From: Phenylobacterium sp. | GTDB taxonomy: Bacteria; Pseudomonadota; Alphaproteobacteria; Caulobacterales; Caulobacteraceae | Direction: 5' to 3' | Assembly (NCBI RefSeq): GCF_031181185.1 | Contig: NZ_JAPSKZ010000012.1 | Coordinates: 1-37,674, forward strand | DNA length: 37,674 bases | Shown: positions 21,156 through 31,334 of the stretch, in pieces | Layout: each line of letters starts with the position of its first letter | Numbering within the stretch: the first letter of the stretch is position 1 | Program-made: the position numbers and the translations under genes | The notes under the pieces: generated by a model | What the model was told of the DNA's origin: nothing | What the model saw: the letters and a program-made list of their open reading frames with translations, nothing else | Database searches by the model: none

Positions 21156-23472
21156 CTTCGGTCTGGGTCTTGAGGATCTCGTCGATCACCGCGGGGTCTT
21201 CCAGGCCCGCGACATCGCCTGCCGGCTGGCCCTCGGCGATGCGCTGCAGGATTGGCCGCACGATCTCGCCCGCCGCCGTGCGCGGCAGGCGGCCGAAGTG
21301 GATGAACCCCGGGACTGCGCCCTCGCCCAGCTCCCGCCGCAGCATGGCGCGGATGTCGGCCCGCATGATGTCGGTCGGCTGGAAGCCGCGCTCCAGGGTC
21401 AGGAACAGGGCCAGGCCCCTGGCGCCGGCGTCCAGCACCACGGCTTCGGCCACCGGCGCATTCTTGATCAGCAGCTGCTCGACGTCGGCGGCGGGGAACA
21501 CCTTGCCGCCCACGTAGATCACGTCCGTCTGGGTCCGCGCGGCGCGGTTCTTCACCAGGTCGTCGACGACCGCGGGGTCGGCCAGCGTCGAGGTGTCGCC
21601 CAGGTTCGACAGGTCGTCCTCGGCGATCTTGCGCAGGATGCGGCGCATGATCTTGCCCGACCGCGTCTTGGGCAGGCCGGGCGCGAACTGGATGACGTCG
21701 GGCGCGGCGAACGGCCCGATCTCCCGCCGCACATGGCCGCGCAGGTCCACCTGCAGGATCTCCGAGGCCTCGACGCCCACCTTCAAGGTCACGAAGCAGT
21801 AGATGCCCTGGCCCTTGATCTCGTGCGGATAGCCCACGACCGCGGCCTCGGCGACGGCGTCATGGCCGACGAGGGCGCTCTCGATCTCGGCGGTGCCCAG
21901 GCGATGGCCCGAGACGTTGATCACGTCGTCCACCCGGCCGGTGATCCAGTAGTAGCCGTCCTCGTCCCGGCGCGCGCCGTCCCCGGTGAAGTACTTGCCG
22001 GGATAGGTCGTGAAATAGGTGTCGATGAAGCGCTGGTGGTCGCCATAGACGGTGCGCATCTGGCCAGGCCAGCTGTCGGTCAGGCACAGGTTGCCCGAGG
22101 TCGCGCCGTCCAGCGGCTTGCCGTCGGCGTCGACCAGCTGCGGCTTGATCCCCGGCAACGGCTGGGCGCAGGAGCCGGGCTTCAGCGCATGCGCGCCTGG
22201 CAGCGGGCTCATCAGACAGGCGCCCGTCTCGGTCTGCCACCAGGTGTCGACAATCGGGCAGCGGCCCTCGCCCACCACCCGGTGGTACCAGCGCCAGGCT
22301 TCCGGATTGATCGGTTCGCCCACGGTGCCCAGCAGTCGGATGGTGTGGCGGCTGGCCTTCCTCACCGGCTCCTCGCCCTCGCGCATCAGGGCGCGGATGG
22401 CCGTGGGCGCGGTGTAGAAGATCTCGACCTTGTGCTTGTCGCAGACCTCCCAGAAGCGCGACGAGGTCGGGAAGTTCGGCACGCCTTCGAAGATCAGGGT
22501 CGTGGCGCCGTTCGCGAGGGGGCCATAGACGACGTAGCTGTGGCCGGTCACCCAGCCCACGTCGGCGGTGCACCAGAAGATCTCGCCCGGCCGGTAGTCG
22601 AACACGACCTCATGGGTCCAGCTGGCCCAGGCCAGGTAGCCGCCGGTGGTGTGCAGCACGCCCTTCGGCTTCCCCGTCGAGCCCGACGTGTAGAGGATGA
22701 ACAGCGGGTCCTCGGCGTTCATAGGCTCCGGGTCGCAGGTGTCCGGGACGGTGTTCTTCAGGTCGCCGAAATAGACGTCACGGCCCTCCACCATCGGAAC
22801 CTCTGTGGGCGTGCGCCGCACGACGATCACGTCGGTGACGCCCGGGCAGGACTTCAGCGCCTCGTCCACATTGGCCTTCAGCGGCACGACCTTGCCGCCC
22901 CGCAGACCCTCGTTGGCGGTGATGACGATCTTGGAGTCGCAGTCCTGGATGCGGCCGGCGAGGCTGTCGGGCGAGAAGCCGCCGAACACGACCGAATGCA
23001 CTGCCCCGATCCGCGCACAGGCCAGCATGGCGGCGGCCGCGGCCGGGATCATCGGCAGGTAGATGGTGACCCGGTCGCCCTTCTTGACGCCCTTCATCTT
23101 CAGGACGTTCGCCCAGCGGCACACCAGGGCCAGCAGCTGCTTGTACGTCAGGGCGTCATACGACTGGCCGTCGTCGCTCTCCCAGATGACCGCGATCTGA
23201 TCGCCGCGCTCCGGGATGTGGCGGTCCAGGCAGTTCACCGAGACGTTCAGCACGCCGTCGGCGAACCAGCGGATGCGGAAGTCATCCTTGTCGAACGAGA
23301 CGTCCTTCACCTGGGTGAAGGGCGTGATCCAGTCCAGCCGTCGGCCGATGTCGCCCCAGAAGCCGTCGGGATCCTCGTCCGCCCGCTTGCATGCGGCGGC
23401 GTAGCCCGCGGCGTCCAGATGGGCGCGCTTGGCCCATTCCGCGGGAACCGGGAAAACCTCGCCGTCCGACAT
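21145..23472 (-). CDS. acs: Acetyl-CoA synthetase with an additional C-terminal domain copy
   Basis: [107 protein letters not shown], then about 132 extra aa. Confidence 0.96.
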   Translation of the reverse strand: MSDGEVFPVPAEWAKRAHLDAAGYAAACKRADEDPDGFWGDIGRRLDWITPFTQVKDVSFDKDDFRIRWFADGVLNVSVNCLDRHIPERGDQIAVIWESDDGQSYDALTYKQLLALVCRWANVLKMKGVKKGDRVTIYLPMIPAAAAAMLACARIGAVHSVVFGGFSPDSLAGRIQDCDSKIVITANEGLRGGKVVPLKANVDEALKSCPGVTDVIVVRRTPTEVPMVEGRDVYFGDLKNTVPDTCDPEPMNAEDPLFILYTSGSTGKPKGVLHTTGGYLAWASWTHEVVFDYRPGEIFWCTADVGWVTGHSYVVYGPLANGATTLIFEGVPNFPTSSRFWEVCDKHKVEIFYTAPTAIRALMREGEEPVRKASRHTIRLLGTVGEPINPEAWRWYHRVVGEGRCPIVDTWWQTETGACLMSPLPGAHALKPGSCAQPLPGIKPQLVDADGKPLDGATSGNLCLTDSWPGQMRTVYGDHQRFIDTYFTTYPGKYFTGDGARRDEDGYYWITGRVDDVINVSGHRLGTAEIESALVGHDAVAEAAVVGYPHEIKGQGIYCFVTLKVGVEASEILQVDLRGHVRREIGPFAAPDVIQFAPGLPKTRSGKIMRRILRKIAEDDLSNLGDTSTLADPAVVDDLVKNRAARTQTDVIYVGGKVFPAADVEQLLIKNAPVAEAVVLDAGARGLALFLTLERGFQPTDIMRADIRAMLRRELGEGAVPGFIHFGRLPRTAAGEIVRPILQRIAEGQPAGDVAGLEDPAVIDEILKTQTEAVA

Positions 23473-23600
23473 GCTGACGCTCCTCACACGCGACCGATGC
23501 AGGACGAGTATGCGGAGTGACCCCCCTCACGCAACACGCCGCAGGGGATAACGCCTCGGCCAAGCTTGCCGTGACTCAGCGCCGCCGGCATTTTCCGCCG

Positions 23601-24071
23601 ATGCTTCGATCGGGTGCGGTGGTGGCGCTGGGGGCGCTGGCTTTGGCTTTGGGCGGCTGCGAGGGCCGCGCCAAGGCCGATGCCGCCGCGAGCGCCGAGC
23701 GCCTGCTGGCGGCTGCGCAGGCTGGCGACCGCGTCGCGTTCGAGGCCGAGATCGACCGCGACGCCGTGCGCGAGGACGTCCGGCGTCAGCTGGTCGAGCT
23801 GGCCCGCGGCCAGGGGCTTGAGGTCGATGGCGGGCCGTCCGAGTTCGCCCTGGACCGGATGATCAGCCCCGACGCCTTCCACGTCGTGCGCTCCCAAGAC
23901 GAAGAGCCCCTCAAGGCGCGGATGAAGGTCGCGGACGGCAAGGTCTGCCTGCCGGCGGACGACGCCGCCGACCGATGCCTGCTCACCTTCGGCAAGAGCG
24001 ACAAACGCTGGCGTCTCGTGGGGATGCAGGCCATGGGTCTGACCATCCAGGTCGCCGAGGCGGGCGACTAG
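23601..24071 (+). CDS. Putative lipoprotein, DUF2939-like
   Basis: MLRSGAVVALGALALALGGCEGRAKADAAASAERLLAAAQAGDRVAFEAEIDRDAVREDVRRQL; lipobox LGGC; start chosen inside the longer track ORF. Confidence 0.7.
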   Translation: MLRSGAVVALGALALALGGCEGRAKADAAASAERLLAAAQAGDRVAFEAEIDRDAVREDVRRQLVELARGQGLEVDGGPSEFALDRMISPDAFHVVRSQDEEPLKARMKVADGKVCLPADDAADRCLLTFGKSDKRWRLVGMQAMGLTIQVAEAGD

Positions 24072-24085
24072 ACGACGAGGCCGTC

Positions 24086-24835
24086 ATGCTGCTGCACCTT
24101 TCCACCTGGGCCGAGATCGAGGCCTTCCTTGCGCGTTCGAAGACGGTGGTCGTCCCGATTGGCTCGAACGAGCAGCATGGCCCCACCGGGCTGCTTGGCA
24201 CCGACTGGCTCTGCCCGGAGATCATCGCGCACGAGGCGCAGAAGGCGGGTGACATCCTGGTGGCGCCGACCTTCAACATCGGCATGGCCCAGCACCACCT
24301 GGACTTCCCCGGCACCATTGCGCTCAGGCCCTCGACCTTCATGCTGGCGATCGGCGACTGGTGCCGCAGCCTGGCGCACGCGGGGTTCGAGAAGCTGTAT
24401 TTCCTGAATGGCCACGGCGGCAACGTGGCCACCATCGAGGCGGCGTTCTCGGAACTTTACGCCGAGGCCAGCTACGCCGGCCGGCCGCGGGGCTTCGCCT
24501 GTAAACTGAAGAACTGGTGGGACCTGAAGGGCGTCACCGCGCTCGCCAACCGCCAGTTCCCCACCGGCCACGGCAGCCACGCGACCCCGTCCGAGATCGC
24601 GGTGACCCAGTGGGCCTACCCCGAGAGCATCAAGTCCGCGAACTACGCGCCGCAGATCGCCCCGACCGGTCCGATCCGTGAGGCGACCGACTTCCGCGCC
24701 CGCTATGCGGATGGGCGCATGGGCTCCGATCCCGGCCAGGCCACCCCGGAAAAGGGCGGCGAGCTGGTCAAGGCCGCCGCCGCCGCGCTCCTGGAAGACG
24801 TCGCCGAGTTCGGCGCCGAGCCGTCGCCGCGCTAG
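24086..24835 (+). CDS. Creatininase family protein (amidohydrolase)
   Basis: VVVPIGSNEQHGPTGLLGTDW, FLNGHGGNVATIEAAFSEL, GSHATPSEIAVT. Confidence 0.93.
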   Translation: MLLHLSTWAEIEAFLARSKTVVVPIGSNEQHGPTGLLGTDWLCPEIIAHEAQKAGDILVAPTFNIGMAQHHLDFPGTIALRPSTFMLAIGDWCRSLAHAGFEKLYFLNGHGGNVATIEAAFSELYAEASYAGRPRGFACKLKNWWDLKGVTALANRQFPTGHGSHATPSEIAVTQWAYPESIKSANYAPQIAPTGPIREATDFRARYADGRMGSDPGQATPEKGGELVKAAAAALLEDVAEFGAEPSPR

Positions 24836-24836
24836 C

Positions 24837-25904
24837 TCAGTACGAGAGCCCGCCGCCCATCTGGCCGGGACCGCCGGGGGCGGCGATGCGCGCCGGGCCT
24901 TTTGGCTTCGGACGACCGGCCCAGTCGAGCTCTTCCGGCTTGGCGAGTTCGCCGGCGTCCTTGGCCACCACCTCGGCGGCGACGACCAGCTGCTCGGTGA
25001 CGACCCGCGCGATCTCGGCCGTCTTGGCCGCCTCCACCGCCGGCGCCTGAGCCGGCTGGGCGCTTTCCACCGCCATGGACGCGAGCCGCAGGCTGGCGGC
25101 GTCCTTCGGCAGGCCGTCCAGCTTGGCCATCTGCAGGGTCGCCTCGCCGCCCTGGTAGCGGCCGCCGAACGCCGGCGGCAGGCCCCAGCCGCCCGTCCAG
25201 CGGTAGAAGATGTGTGCGCCGACCTGGGCCACCTTCAGCAGGTTCGGGCTCCAGTACGGGGCGACGTAGTTGGCGTGATAGTGAGTGGCGTTGCCCACCT
25301 TCTTCATCACGTAGCCGTTCAGCGCCGCGGTCGCGACCTGCCGGGCGCGGGACCAGGCGGCGGGGTTCGGCGCCCGCGCCAGCGAGCCGTCGCAGGTGAA
25401 GGTGAACTGGCAGCCGGTCCGGCGCTCCGAGCCCTGGAAGACCACGCCGCAGACGGTCTTGGGATAGGCCGGGTGGCGCATGCGGTTCAGCACCACCTGG
25501 GCCACGGCGCGCTGGCCGTCCGTGCTTTCCCAGGCCGCCTCGTAGTAGACGGCCGCGGTCATGCAATCGAGGGCGCGGGCCTCGTCCAGCACGCTCTCCG
25601 CTTTCAGGCGGAACGGCTTGGCCGGCGGGTTCGGCAGGGTCGAGATGGGGTTCGATGCGTTCCAGAGCTGCGCCTGCTCGGGCGTCATGTCCTGCAGGCG
25701 GACGACGTCGGCCTGGGGCTCGGCGCTGGCGGCCGCGGGCGTGGCCGTCGCGGCGACCGGCGCCACTGCGACTTGCGGCGTTGTCGCCTGGGGCGCGCCG
25801 GCCAGGGCCACGCCGGCGGTCAGGCAGGCGGCCAGGGCCAGCTGCGCGCCCGCGAGGTGCGCGGCGTGGTCGCGAAGCCAGATCCTGCGCAGACGGAGAA
25901 GCAC
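24837..25904 (-). CDS. SleB-like cell wall hydrolase
   Basis: ALDCMTAAVYYEAAWESTDGQRAVAQVVLNRMRHPAYPKTVCGVVFQGSERRTGCQFTFTCDG ... ATHYHANYVAPYW. Confidence 0.93.
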   Translation of the reverse strand: MLLRLRRIWLRDHAAHLAGAQLALAACLTAGVALAGAPQATTPQVAVAPVAATATPAAASAEPQADVVRLQDMTPEQAQLWNASNPISTLPNPPAKPFRLKAESVLDEARALDCMTAAVYYEAAWESTDGQRAVAQVVLNRMRHPAYPKTVCGVVFQGSERRTGCQFTFTCDGSLARAPNPAAWSRARQVATAALNGYVMKKVGNATHYHANYVAPYWSPNLLKVAQVGAHIFYRWTGGWGLPPAFGGRYQGGEATLQMAKLDGLPKDAASLRLASMAVESAQPAQAPAVEAAKTAEIARVVTEQLVVAAEVVAKDAGELAKPEELDWAGRPKPKGPARIAAPGGPGQMGGGLSY

Positions 25905-25980
25905 GCCCCCGAGCCCTTCGAAACGCTAGTCGGAAGCGCGACCGTGTAGGGTGAAGCTGTTCGTAAAGCTAGTCTTAATT

Positions 25981-25996
25981 TTAATAGAAGGTTAAC
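25981..25996 (+). promoter_or_regulatory. CtrA-type binding motif TTAA-N7-TTAAC
   Basis: TTAATAGAAGGTTAAC, exact match to full consensus, in an AT-rich patch about 77 bp upstream of the sleB-like start. Confidence 0.6.
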
Positions 25997-26091
25997 CGAT
26001 CAGGCGTGCGGCGTGGTCGGTTCCAGCTGGAGATTCAATAGGTCGGCAGACGATCTTCAGTATTCGCAGGGGCATGTTCTGGCGCCCTGCT

Positions 26092-26457
26092 TCAGGCCGT
26101 GAAGACCTCGCCATCGCGGATCTCGACGGGCCAATTGGTCAGCCGGTCGCCCACGCACGGACCCGCCACGCATTCGCCGCTCAGCCGGAACAGGGCTCCG
26201 TGGCCGGCGCACAGGATGTGCCGGTCGTCCCGCGTCAGGTAGCGGTCGGGCAGGCCCGACAGCGGCCAGCCGGCGTGTGGGCAGGAGTCCACGAAGCCGC
26301 GGACGGTCTCGCCCTGCCGTACGACGAAGCCCGCGAACAGGCGTTGGCCCTCTCGGAAGCGGAACCCCTTGGTCCCGGGATCGGCGAGGTCGGCGACGGC
26401 GCAGAGTCGGACGCCAGGCGGCGGCCGGGCGGGATTGTCGGGCTCAGACCTGGCCAA
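26092..26457 (-). CDS. Rieske [2Fe-2S] domain protein
   Basis: CPHAGWPLSG ... CAGHGALFRLSGECVAGPC (CxH...CxxH); probable TTG start at complement of 26455-26457 overlapping the upstream yciI-like stop. Confidence 0.88.
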   Translation of the reverse strand: MARSEPDNPARPPPGVRLCAVADLADPGTKGFRFREGQRLFAGFVVRQGETVRGFVDSCPHAGWPLSGLPDRYLTRDDRHILCAGHGALFRLSGECVAGPCVGDRLTNWPVEIRDGEVFTA

Positions 26458-26725
26458 TGGACGCCTTGAACGCCCGGATCTCGACCGAGCCCCAGAGGCC
26501 CGCCAGCGTGTAAGGGTCGGCGGCGTTGAACGCCTCGGCCGCGGCGCGGTCGGCGACATCCAGGATCAGCAGCGAACCGGCCATCCCACCCTCGTCGTCC
26601 AGCAGCGGCCCCGCCAGCTTCACCTGGTCCAGCCGTTCGCGGACATAGGCCAGGTGCGCCTCGCGGGCGCCCATGCGCACGTCCAGGGCGTTCGGCTTGT
26701 CGAGGCACATCAGGGCGAAGAGCAT
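26444..26725 (-). CDS. YciI family protein
   Basis: MLFALMCLDKPNALDVRMGAREAHLAYVRERLDQVKLAGPLLDDEGGMAGSLLILDVADRAAAEAFNAADPYTLAGLW. Confidence 0.9.
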   Translation of the reverse strand: MLFALMCLDKPNALDVRMGAREAHLAYVRERLDQVKLAGPLLDDEGGMAGSLLILDVADRAAAEAFNAADPYTLAGLWGSVEIRAFKASIGQV

Positions 26726-26729
26726 TCGG

Positions 26730-27722
26730 TCAGTCCTGTTCGTCTTTCAGCGGCCGGGAGAGCAGGCCTCGGATGGCGGTGTCGACGTCGGCCTCCCCGG
26801 CCAGGATGGCGGCCACGGCTTCGCAGATCGGCGTCTCGACGGCCAGCTTGCGGGCCAGCTGACGCACCGCGGGCGCCGAGGCGACGCCTTCGGCCACCGT
26901 CAGCTTGCCGGCCAGCGCCTCCTGCAGGCTCTGGCCGCCGCCCAGCGCCAGGCCCACGCTCATGTTGCGCGACTGCGGGCTGGAACAGGTCAGCACGAGG
27001 TCGCCCAGCCCGCAGAGCCCGGCCACCGTCTCGGCCTTGGCGCCCAAGGCCACGGCAAGCCGCGTCAGCTCGGCGAAGCCGCGGGTGATCAGCGCCGCGT
27101 GCGCCGAGCGGCCCAGGCCGCGGCCCTCGACGATGCCGCAGGCGATGGCCAGCACGTTCTTCACCGCCCCGCCGGCCTCGGCGCCGACCATGTCGCTGGC
27201 GAAGTAGGGTCGGAAGGTCGGCGTGGCGATCGCCTCCGCCAGGCTTTCGGCGCAGCCCTGTTCCGGGCAGGCCAGGGTCACCGCCGTGGGCAGGCCGCGC
27301 GCCACCTCGCCGGCGAAGCTCGGCCCCGACAGCACTGCGGCCCGCGCCTGCGGAATCGTTTCGGCCAGCACCTCGGTCATCAGCTTCAGCGAGCCCTGCT
27401 CGATGCCCTTGGAGCAGAGCAGGACGGGCAGGCCGTCGCGGGCGTGCGGCGCAAACGCGGTGAGGGTGGAGCGCATGTGCTGAGCCGGCGGCACGGCCAG
27501 GACGAAGTCCACGTCGGCAAGCTCGGCGTAGTCGCCCGTCGCCCGCACGGCGGGATCTAGGGTGACGCCCGCCAGGAAGGTCGCGTTCTCGCGGCGGGCG
27601 TTGACGCTCTCCACGACGTCGGGCTCGCGGGCCCACAGCACGACCTCGCGCCCCGCCCTGGCGCAGACCTGCGCCAGGGCCGTGCCCCACGCGCCGCCGC
27701 CGATCACACCGGCCTTGTTCAT
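26730..27722 (-). CDS. gpsA: Glycerol-3-phosphate dehydrogenase (NAD(P)+)
   Basis: [66 protein letters not shown] overlap with tsaD. Confidence 0.97.
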   Translation of the reverse strand: MNKAGVIGGGAWGTALAQVCARAGREVVLWAREPDVVESVNARRENATFLAGVTLDPAVRATGDYAELADVDFVLAVPPAQHMRSTLTAFAPHARDGLPVLLCSKGIEQGSLKLMTEVLAETIPQARAAVLSGPSFAGEVARGLPTAVTLACPEQGCAESLAEAIATPTFRPYFASDMVGAEAGGAVKNVLAIACGIVEGRGLGRSAHAALITRGFAELTRLAVALGAKAETVAGLCGLGDLVLTCSSPQSRNMSVGLALGGGQSLQEALAGKLTVAEGVASAPAVRQLARKLAVETPICEAVAAILAGEADVDTAIRGLLSRPLKDEQD

Positions 27723-28807
27723 GCCTTGGCTCCCTTGCGTCCGGCCAGGTGGGTGGGGCTGGCCGCGGCGGCGGCCTCGTCCAGCGGCCAGCGCGGCCGG
27801 GCCACCGCGTCCAGCGGGTCCGACAGGCCCAGCGCCAGCCGCTCGGCGCCGGCCAGCGCGATCATGGCGGCGTTGTCGGTGCAATAAGCCAGGGGCGGGG
27901 CATAGAAGGCGAAGCCCCGCGCCTGCGTCGTCTCGGTCAGACGCGCGCGCACGGCCTTGTTGGCGGCCACCCCGCCCGCCACCACGAACCTCAGGCCGCG
28001 GCCTTCGTGGCGCTGGGCGTAGGCCTTCATGGCCCGGTCGGTGCGTTCGGCCAGCTGGTCGGCGATGGCGGTCTGCACGGCGGCCGCCAGGTCCCGGCGG
28101 TCGGCGTCCGAGCTCAGCCCTTCGGCGATCCGCGCCGCGGCGGTCTTCAGGCCCGAGAAGGAGAAGTCGCAGTCCTTCCGGCCCAGCAGCATGCGCGGAA
28201 GCGTGAAGCGGCTGGGGTCGCCGCCCTCCGCCAGCCGTTCCAGGGCTGGGCCGCCCGGATATGGCAGGCCCAGGGTCTTGGCGATCTTGTCGAAAGCCTC
28301 GCCGGCCGCGTCGTCGATGGTCGACCCCAGGCGCGTGCAGGCGCCGACCCCGGCGACCTCCAGCAGCTGGCAGTGCCCGCCCGAGACCAGCAGCAGCAGG
28401 AAGGGGTAGGCGATCTCGGCCCCCAGCCGTGCGGACACCGCGTGCCCTTCCAGGTGGTTGACCGCTACGAGCGGCAGCCCGCGGGCCAGCGCCACCGCCT
28501 TGCCGAACGACAGTCCCACCATCACGCCGCCGACCAGGCCGGGCCCGGCGGTGGCCGCGACACCGGTCAGGTCGCCATAGCCCGCGCCCGCCTCCGCGAG
28601 AGCGCGCGCGGCAATGCTGTCGATGCTCTCCACATGCGCCCGGGCCGCGATCTCGGGCACAACCCCGCCGAACGGGGCATGCGCGGCGATCTGGCTGCCC
28701 ACGACCGACGACAGCACCTCGACGCGGCCGCCGGTCAGGCGCACCACAGCCGCCGCGGTCTCGTCGCAGCTGGTTTCGAGGCCGAGAACAGTGAAGGTGT
28801 CGGTCAT
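27719..28807 (-). CDS. tsaD: tRNA N6-adenosine threonylcarbamoyltransferase
   Basis: [80 protein letters not shown]. Confidence 0.98.
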   Translation of the reverse strand: MTDTFTVLGLETSCDETAAAVVRLTGGRVEVLSSVVGSQIAAHAPFGGVVPEIAARAHVESIDSIAARALAEAGAGYGDLTGVAATAGPGLVGGVMVGLSFGKAVALARGLPLVAVNHLEGHAVSARLGAEIAYPFLLLLVSGGHCQLLEVAGVGACTRLGSTIDDAAGEAFDKIAKTLGLPYPGGPALERLAEGGDPSRFTLPRMLLGRKDCDFSFSGLKTAAARIAEGLSSDADRRDLAAAVQTAIADQLAERTDRAMKAYAQRHEGRGLRFVVAGGVAANKAVRARLTETTQARGFAFYAPPLAYCTDNAAMIALAGAERLALGLSDPLDAVARPRWPLDEAAAAASPTHLAGRKGAKA

Positions 28808-28878
28808 CCGGTTGCCGGGGGCGGCCTGCTCCTGTAGCGAGGCGCTCTTCTGAAGGCTCCCGAGGTAGACTGCCGGCC

Positions 28879-29856
28879 GTGCCCACGCAACCGCCCGCCC
28901 ATCCCAGCCAGGTGCGCATCGGGGCCCGCGGCTCCAAGCTCAGCCTGGCGCAGACCGGGACGGTTCAGCGCCGCATCGCCGCGGCCCTGGGCGTCGATCC
29001 GAGCGACCAGGCCGAGGTCGAGCGTGTGGCCCCCATCGTCGTCATCACCACGACCGGCGACCGCATCCAGGACCGCCGCCTGCTCGAAATCGGCGGCAAG
29101 GGCCTCTTCACCAAGGAGATCGAGGAGGCGCTGATGGACGGCCGCATCGACTGCGCCGTCCATTCCATGAAGGACGTGCCGGCGGCCCTGCCGGAGGGCC
29201 TGTGCATCGCCGCGATCCCCGAACGCGAGGATCCGCGCGACGCCTTCCTGAGCCGCGGCCCGGAACGCCTGGAGGACCTGACCCAGGGCGCCATCCTCGG
29301 CACCGCCAGCCTGCGCCGTCAGGCGCAGTGCCTGCACCGCCGGCCCGACCTGCAGGTCCAGCTCCTGCGCGGCAACGTCGATACGCGCCTGGCCAAGCTG
29401 GCCGCTGGGGAGGCCGACGCCATCCTGCTGGCCTATGCCGGCCTGCGCCGCCTGGGCCTCGGCCACCTGGCGACCAGCCTGATCGACCCGAAGGCGGCTC
29501 CGCCGGCGCCGGGCCAGGGCGCGCTCGCGATCGAGACCCGCGAGGCGGACCGCGACCTGCCGTGGGTCCAGGCCCTGCGTTGCGAGCCCACCACGCTCGC
29601 CGTCGCCGCGGAGCGCGGCGCTCTGACGGCGCTCGAGGCCTCGTGCAAGACGCCGATCGGCGCGCACGCCTGGCTCGAGGGCGGGACCTGCAAGCTCATC
29701 GTCGAGGCGCTCTCGCCCGACGGCCGCCTGCGCTTCCGTCACGCGGGCGAGGCCGAGCTCTCGCAGCTCGCCGACCCCCAGGAATCGGCCCGTGCGCTTG
29801 GGATTTCGCTGGGCGAGGCGATCAAGGCCGAGGCTGGCGACGCCATCGTCCTCTAG
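28879..29856 (+). CDS. hemC: Hydroxymethylbilane synthase (porphobilinogen deaminase)
   Basis: [92 protein letters not shown] start. Confidence 0.98.
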   Translation: MPTQPPAHPSQVRIGARGSKLSLAQTGTVQRRIAAALGVDPSDQAEVERVAPIVVITTTGDRIQDRRLLEIGGKGLFTKEIEEALMDGRIDCAVHSMKDVPAALPEGLCIAAIPEREDPRDAFLSRGPERLEDLTQGAILGTASLRRQAQCLHRRPDLQVQLLRGNVDTRLAKLAAGEADAILLAYAGLRRLGLGHLATSLIDPKAAPPAPGQGALAIETREADRDLPWVQALRCEPTTLAVAAERGALTALEASCKTPIGAHAWLEGGTCKLIVEALSPDGRLRFRHAGEAELSQLADPQESARALGISLGEAIKAEAGDAIVL

Positions 29857-29996
29857 GACCGCCGCCGCCACACGAACGGCAGGCCAAAGATCAGCGGCAG
29901 GAACAGGAAGCCCAACCGGCCGCCGCTCAGCATCCAAACGCCGACGCTGAGCGCCAGGCCGGCCGCCAGGATCGCGAGCGTCAGGGGCCAGCGCAC
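29853..29996 (-). CDS. 47-aa putative membrane miniprotein (absent from supplied ORF track)
   Basis: GTG start: [47 protein letters not shown]; two hydrophobic segments; starts 3 bp after upstream hydrolase stop (TGAgccGTG). Confidence 0.7.
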   Translation of the reverse strand: MRWPLTLAILAAGLALSVGVWMLSGGRLGFLFLPLIFGLPFVWRRRS

Positions 29997-29999
29997 GGC

Positions 30000-31229
30000 T
30001 CAGGGCCTCCGCTCGCCGCGTGGCCGCGTTACGGGACCGGCTGGGCCGTCATAGGTCCGCCCGGCGTGCTCCGGCGTCGGCCGGTCGGCCCAGGCGGCGC
30101 CATCGGTGAAGACCCGGTCGGCGAACCGCGCGATCGCCTCGTTGTAGTCCTGCGCCAGCTCCACGGGACCGAGGTGGCCGGCCCGCGGCTGGACACTGGG
30201 CTCGGCCCGCGGCGCCCGCTCGACGATCGCCTCGCCGGCCGCCGGGATGGTGACGAGATCGCGGCCGCCGATGAAGACCAGGGTCGGGACCGACAGCGCG
30301 CCGGCCGAGGCCAGGCCCTGCCAGTTCATCATGGCGAGGTTCCCCCTCGCCTGGACGCCGGGGTGGTTCCGCGTCGCGGCCCGCGCGGCGTGCTCGAGCT
30401 GGGCGCGTGTCGGGCGCGTACCGAAGCCGCCGAACCGCATCGCCACGTGCGTGCCGCCGGACAGGTAGCTCTGCCAGTTCATCGCCCACACCAGCGGCCA
30501 AAGCATGATGTCGAGCCGCATCAGTGGGCCCAGGACCGGCTTCATGGCGTATAGCGCCTTGCCGAGGATCGTCGTGCGGGTCGGATCCACTGGCGTGGTG
30601 TTCTCGAGCACGACGCCAAGGACCTGCTGGCCCAACACCCCGGCGTGTCGCGCGACGAAGGTCTGCACGGTCATGCCGCCGATGGAATGGCCGATCAGGA
30701 TCACGCGCCGCGGCCACAGCTCGCGCACGACCGCCAGCAGATCGTCCGCGAAGCCGTCGAGGCTATAGAGTCCATCGGCCGGCCCGCGGGACTGGCCGAG
30801 ACCCGCGAGGTCGTAGGAGACCACCTGATAGCGGCCCGCCAGCATCAGCCGGGCGTCGCGCCACATCCGTGCGTCCAGGCCCCAGCCGTGGACGAAAACG
30901 AGCGCCGGGGCTTCCGGCGGCCCCTCCGCCTCGACGTGGAGCCGCGCGCCGTTGGGGGTTTCAACCACGTGTCCCTCGCGCCGGCGCAGGCGGTCGGCGT
31001 CGTCGCCCGGCCGGGCCAGCAGCCACAGGACTGGCGTGCGCCCAAGCAGGGAGACCGTGAGGAGCGCCAGCCCCGTCCACAGGCGCCAACCAATGTCGTC
31101 TTCATAGATGACGCCGGTGGCCTCCAGCGTCTGCCGCAGATCCCACCAGGACCAGACGAGGTAGAGCCCGCCGGCCAGCAAGGCCAGCGAGACAAGCGCC
31201 ATAAGACGCTGGAAAAGTTGCAGAAGCAT
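30000..31229 (-). CDS. Membrane-anchored alpha/beta hydrolase
   Basis: N-terminal TM helices; ALVFVHGWGLDARMWRDARLML, VILIGHSIGGMTVQTFV (GHSIGG nucleophile elbow), VPTLVFIGGRD, AGHLGPVE. Confidence 0.92.
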   Translation of the reverse strand: MLLQLFQRLMALVSLALLAGGLYLVWSWWDLRQTLEATGVIYEDDIGWRLWTGLALLTVSLLGRTPVLWLLARPGDDADRLRRREGHVVETPNGARLHVEAEGPPEAPALVFVHGWGLDARMWRDARLMLAGRYQVVSYDLAGLGQSRGPADGLYSLDGFADDLLAVVRELWPRRVILIGHSIGGMTVQTFVARHAGVLGQQVLGVVLENTTPVDPTRTTILGKALYAMKPVLGPLMRLDIMLWPLVWAMNWQSYLSGGTHVAMRFGGFGTRPTRAQLEHAARAATRNHPGVQARGNLAMMNWQGLASAGALSVPTLVFIGGRDLVTIPAAGEAIVERAPRAEPSVQPRAGHLGPVELAQDYNEAIARFADRVFTDGAAWADRPTPEHAGRTYDGPAGPVTRPRGERRP

Positions 31230-31308
31230 CCGTCACCCGTTCCCGAGTCCAAGGCTGCGTAAGCCGCGGCGGCGGGGTGCGGTTCCGGCGACCAAGCGTC
31301 GCTTTAAG

Positions 31309-31334
31309 GTCACGCTTGCGTGCACAACTGTGAC
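31309..31334. promoter_or_regulatory. Nested dyads in hydrolase/hemD divergent intergenic region
   Basis: GTCAC (31309-31313)...GTGAC (31330-31334), containing CACGC-TT-GCGTG. Confidence 0.3.

Noticed and set aside
21058-23520. 820-aa plus-strand ORF antisense to acs
   Set aside because: GC-bias shadow ORF; acs on the minus strand is unambiguous.
26066-26090. GCAGGG...CCCTGC hairpin just after the Rieske gene as a terminator
   Set aside because: Only 6-bp arms with a 13-nt loop and no T-tract; too weak to call.
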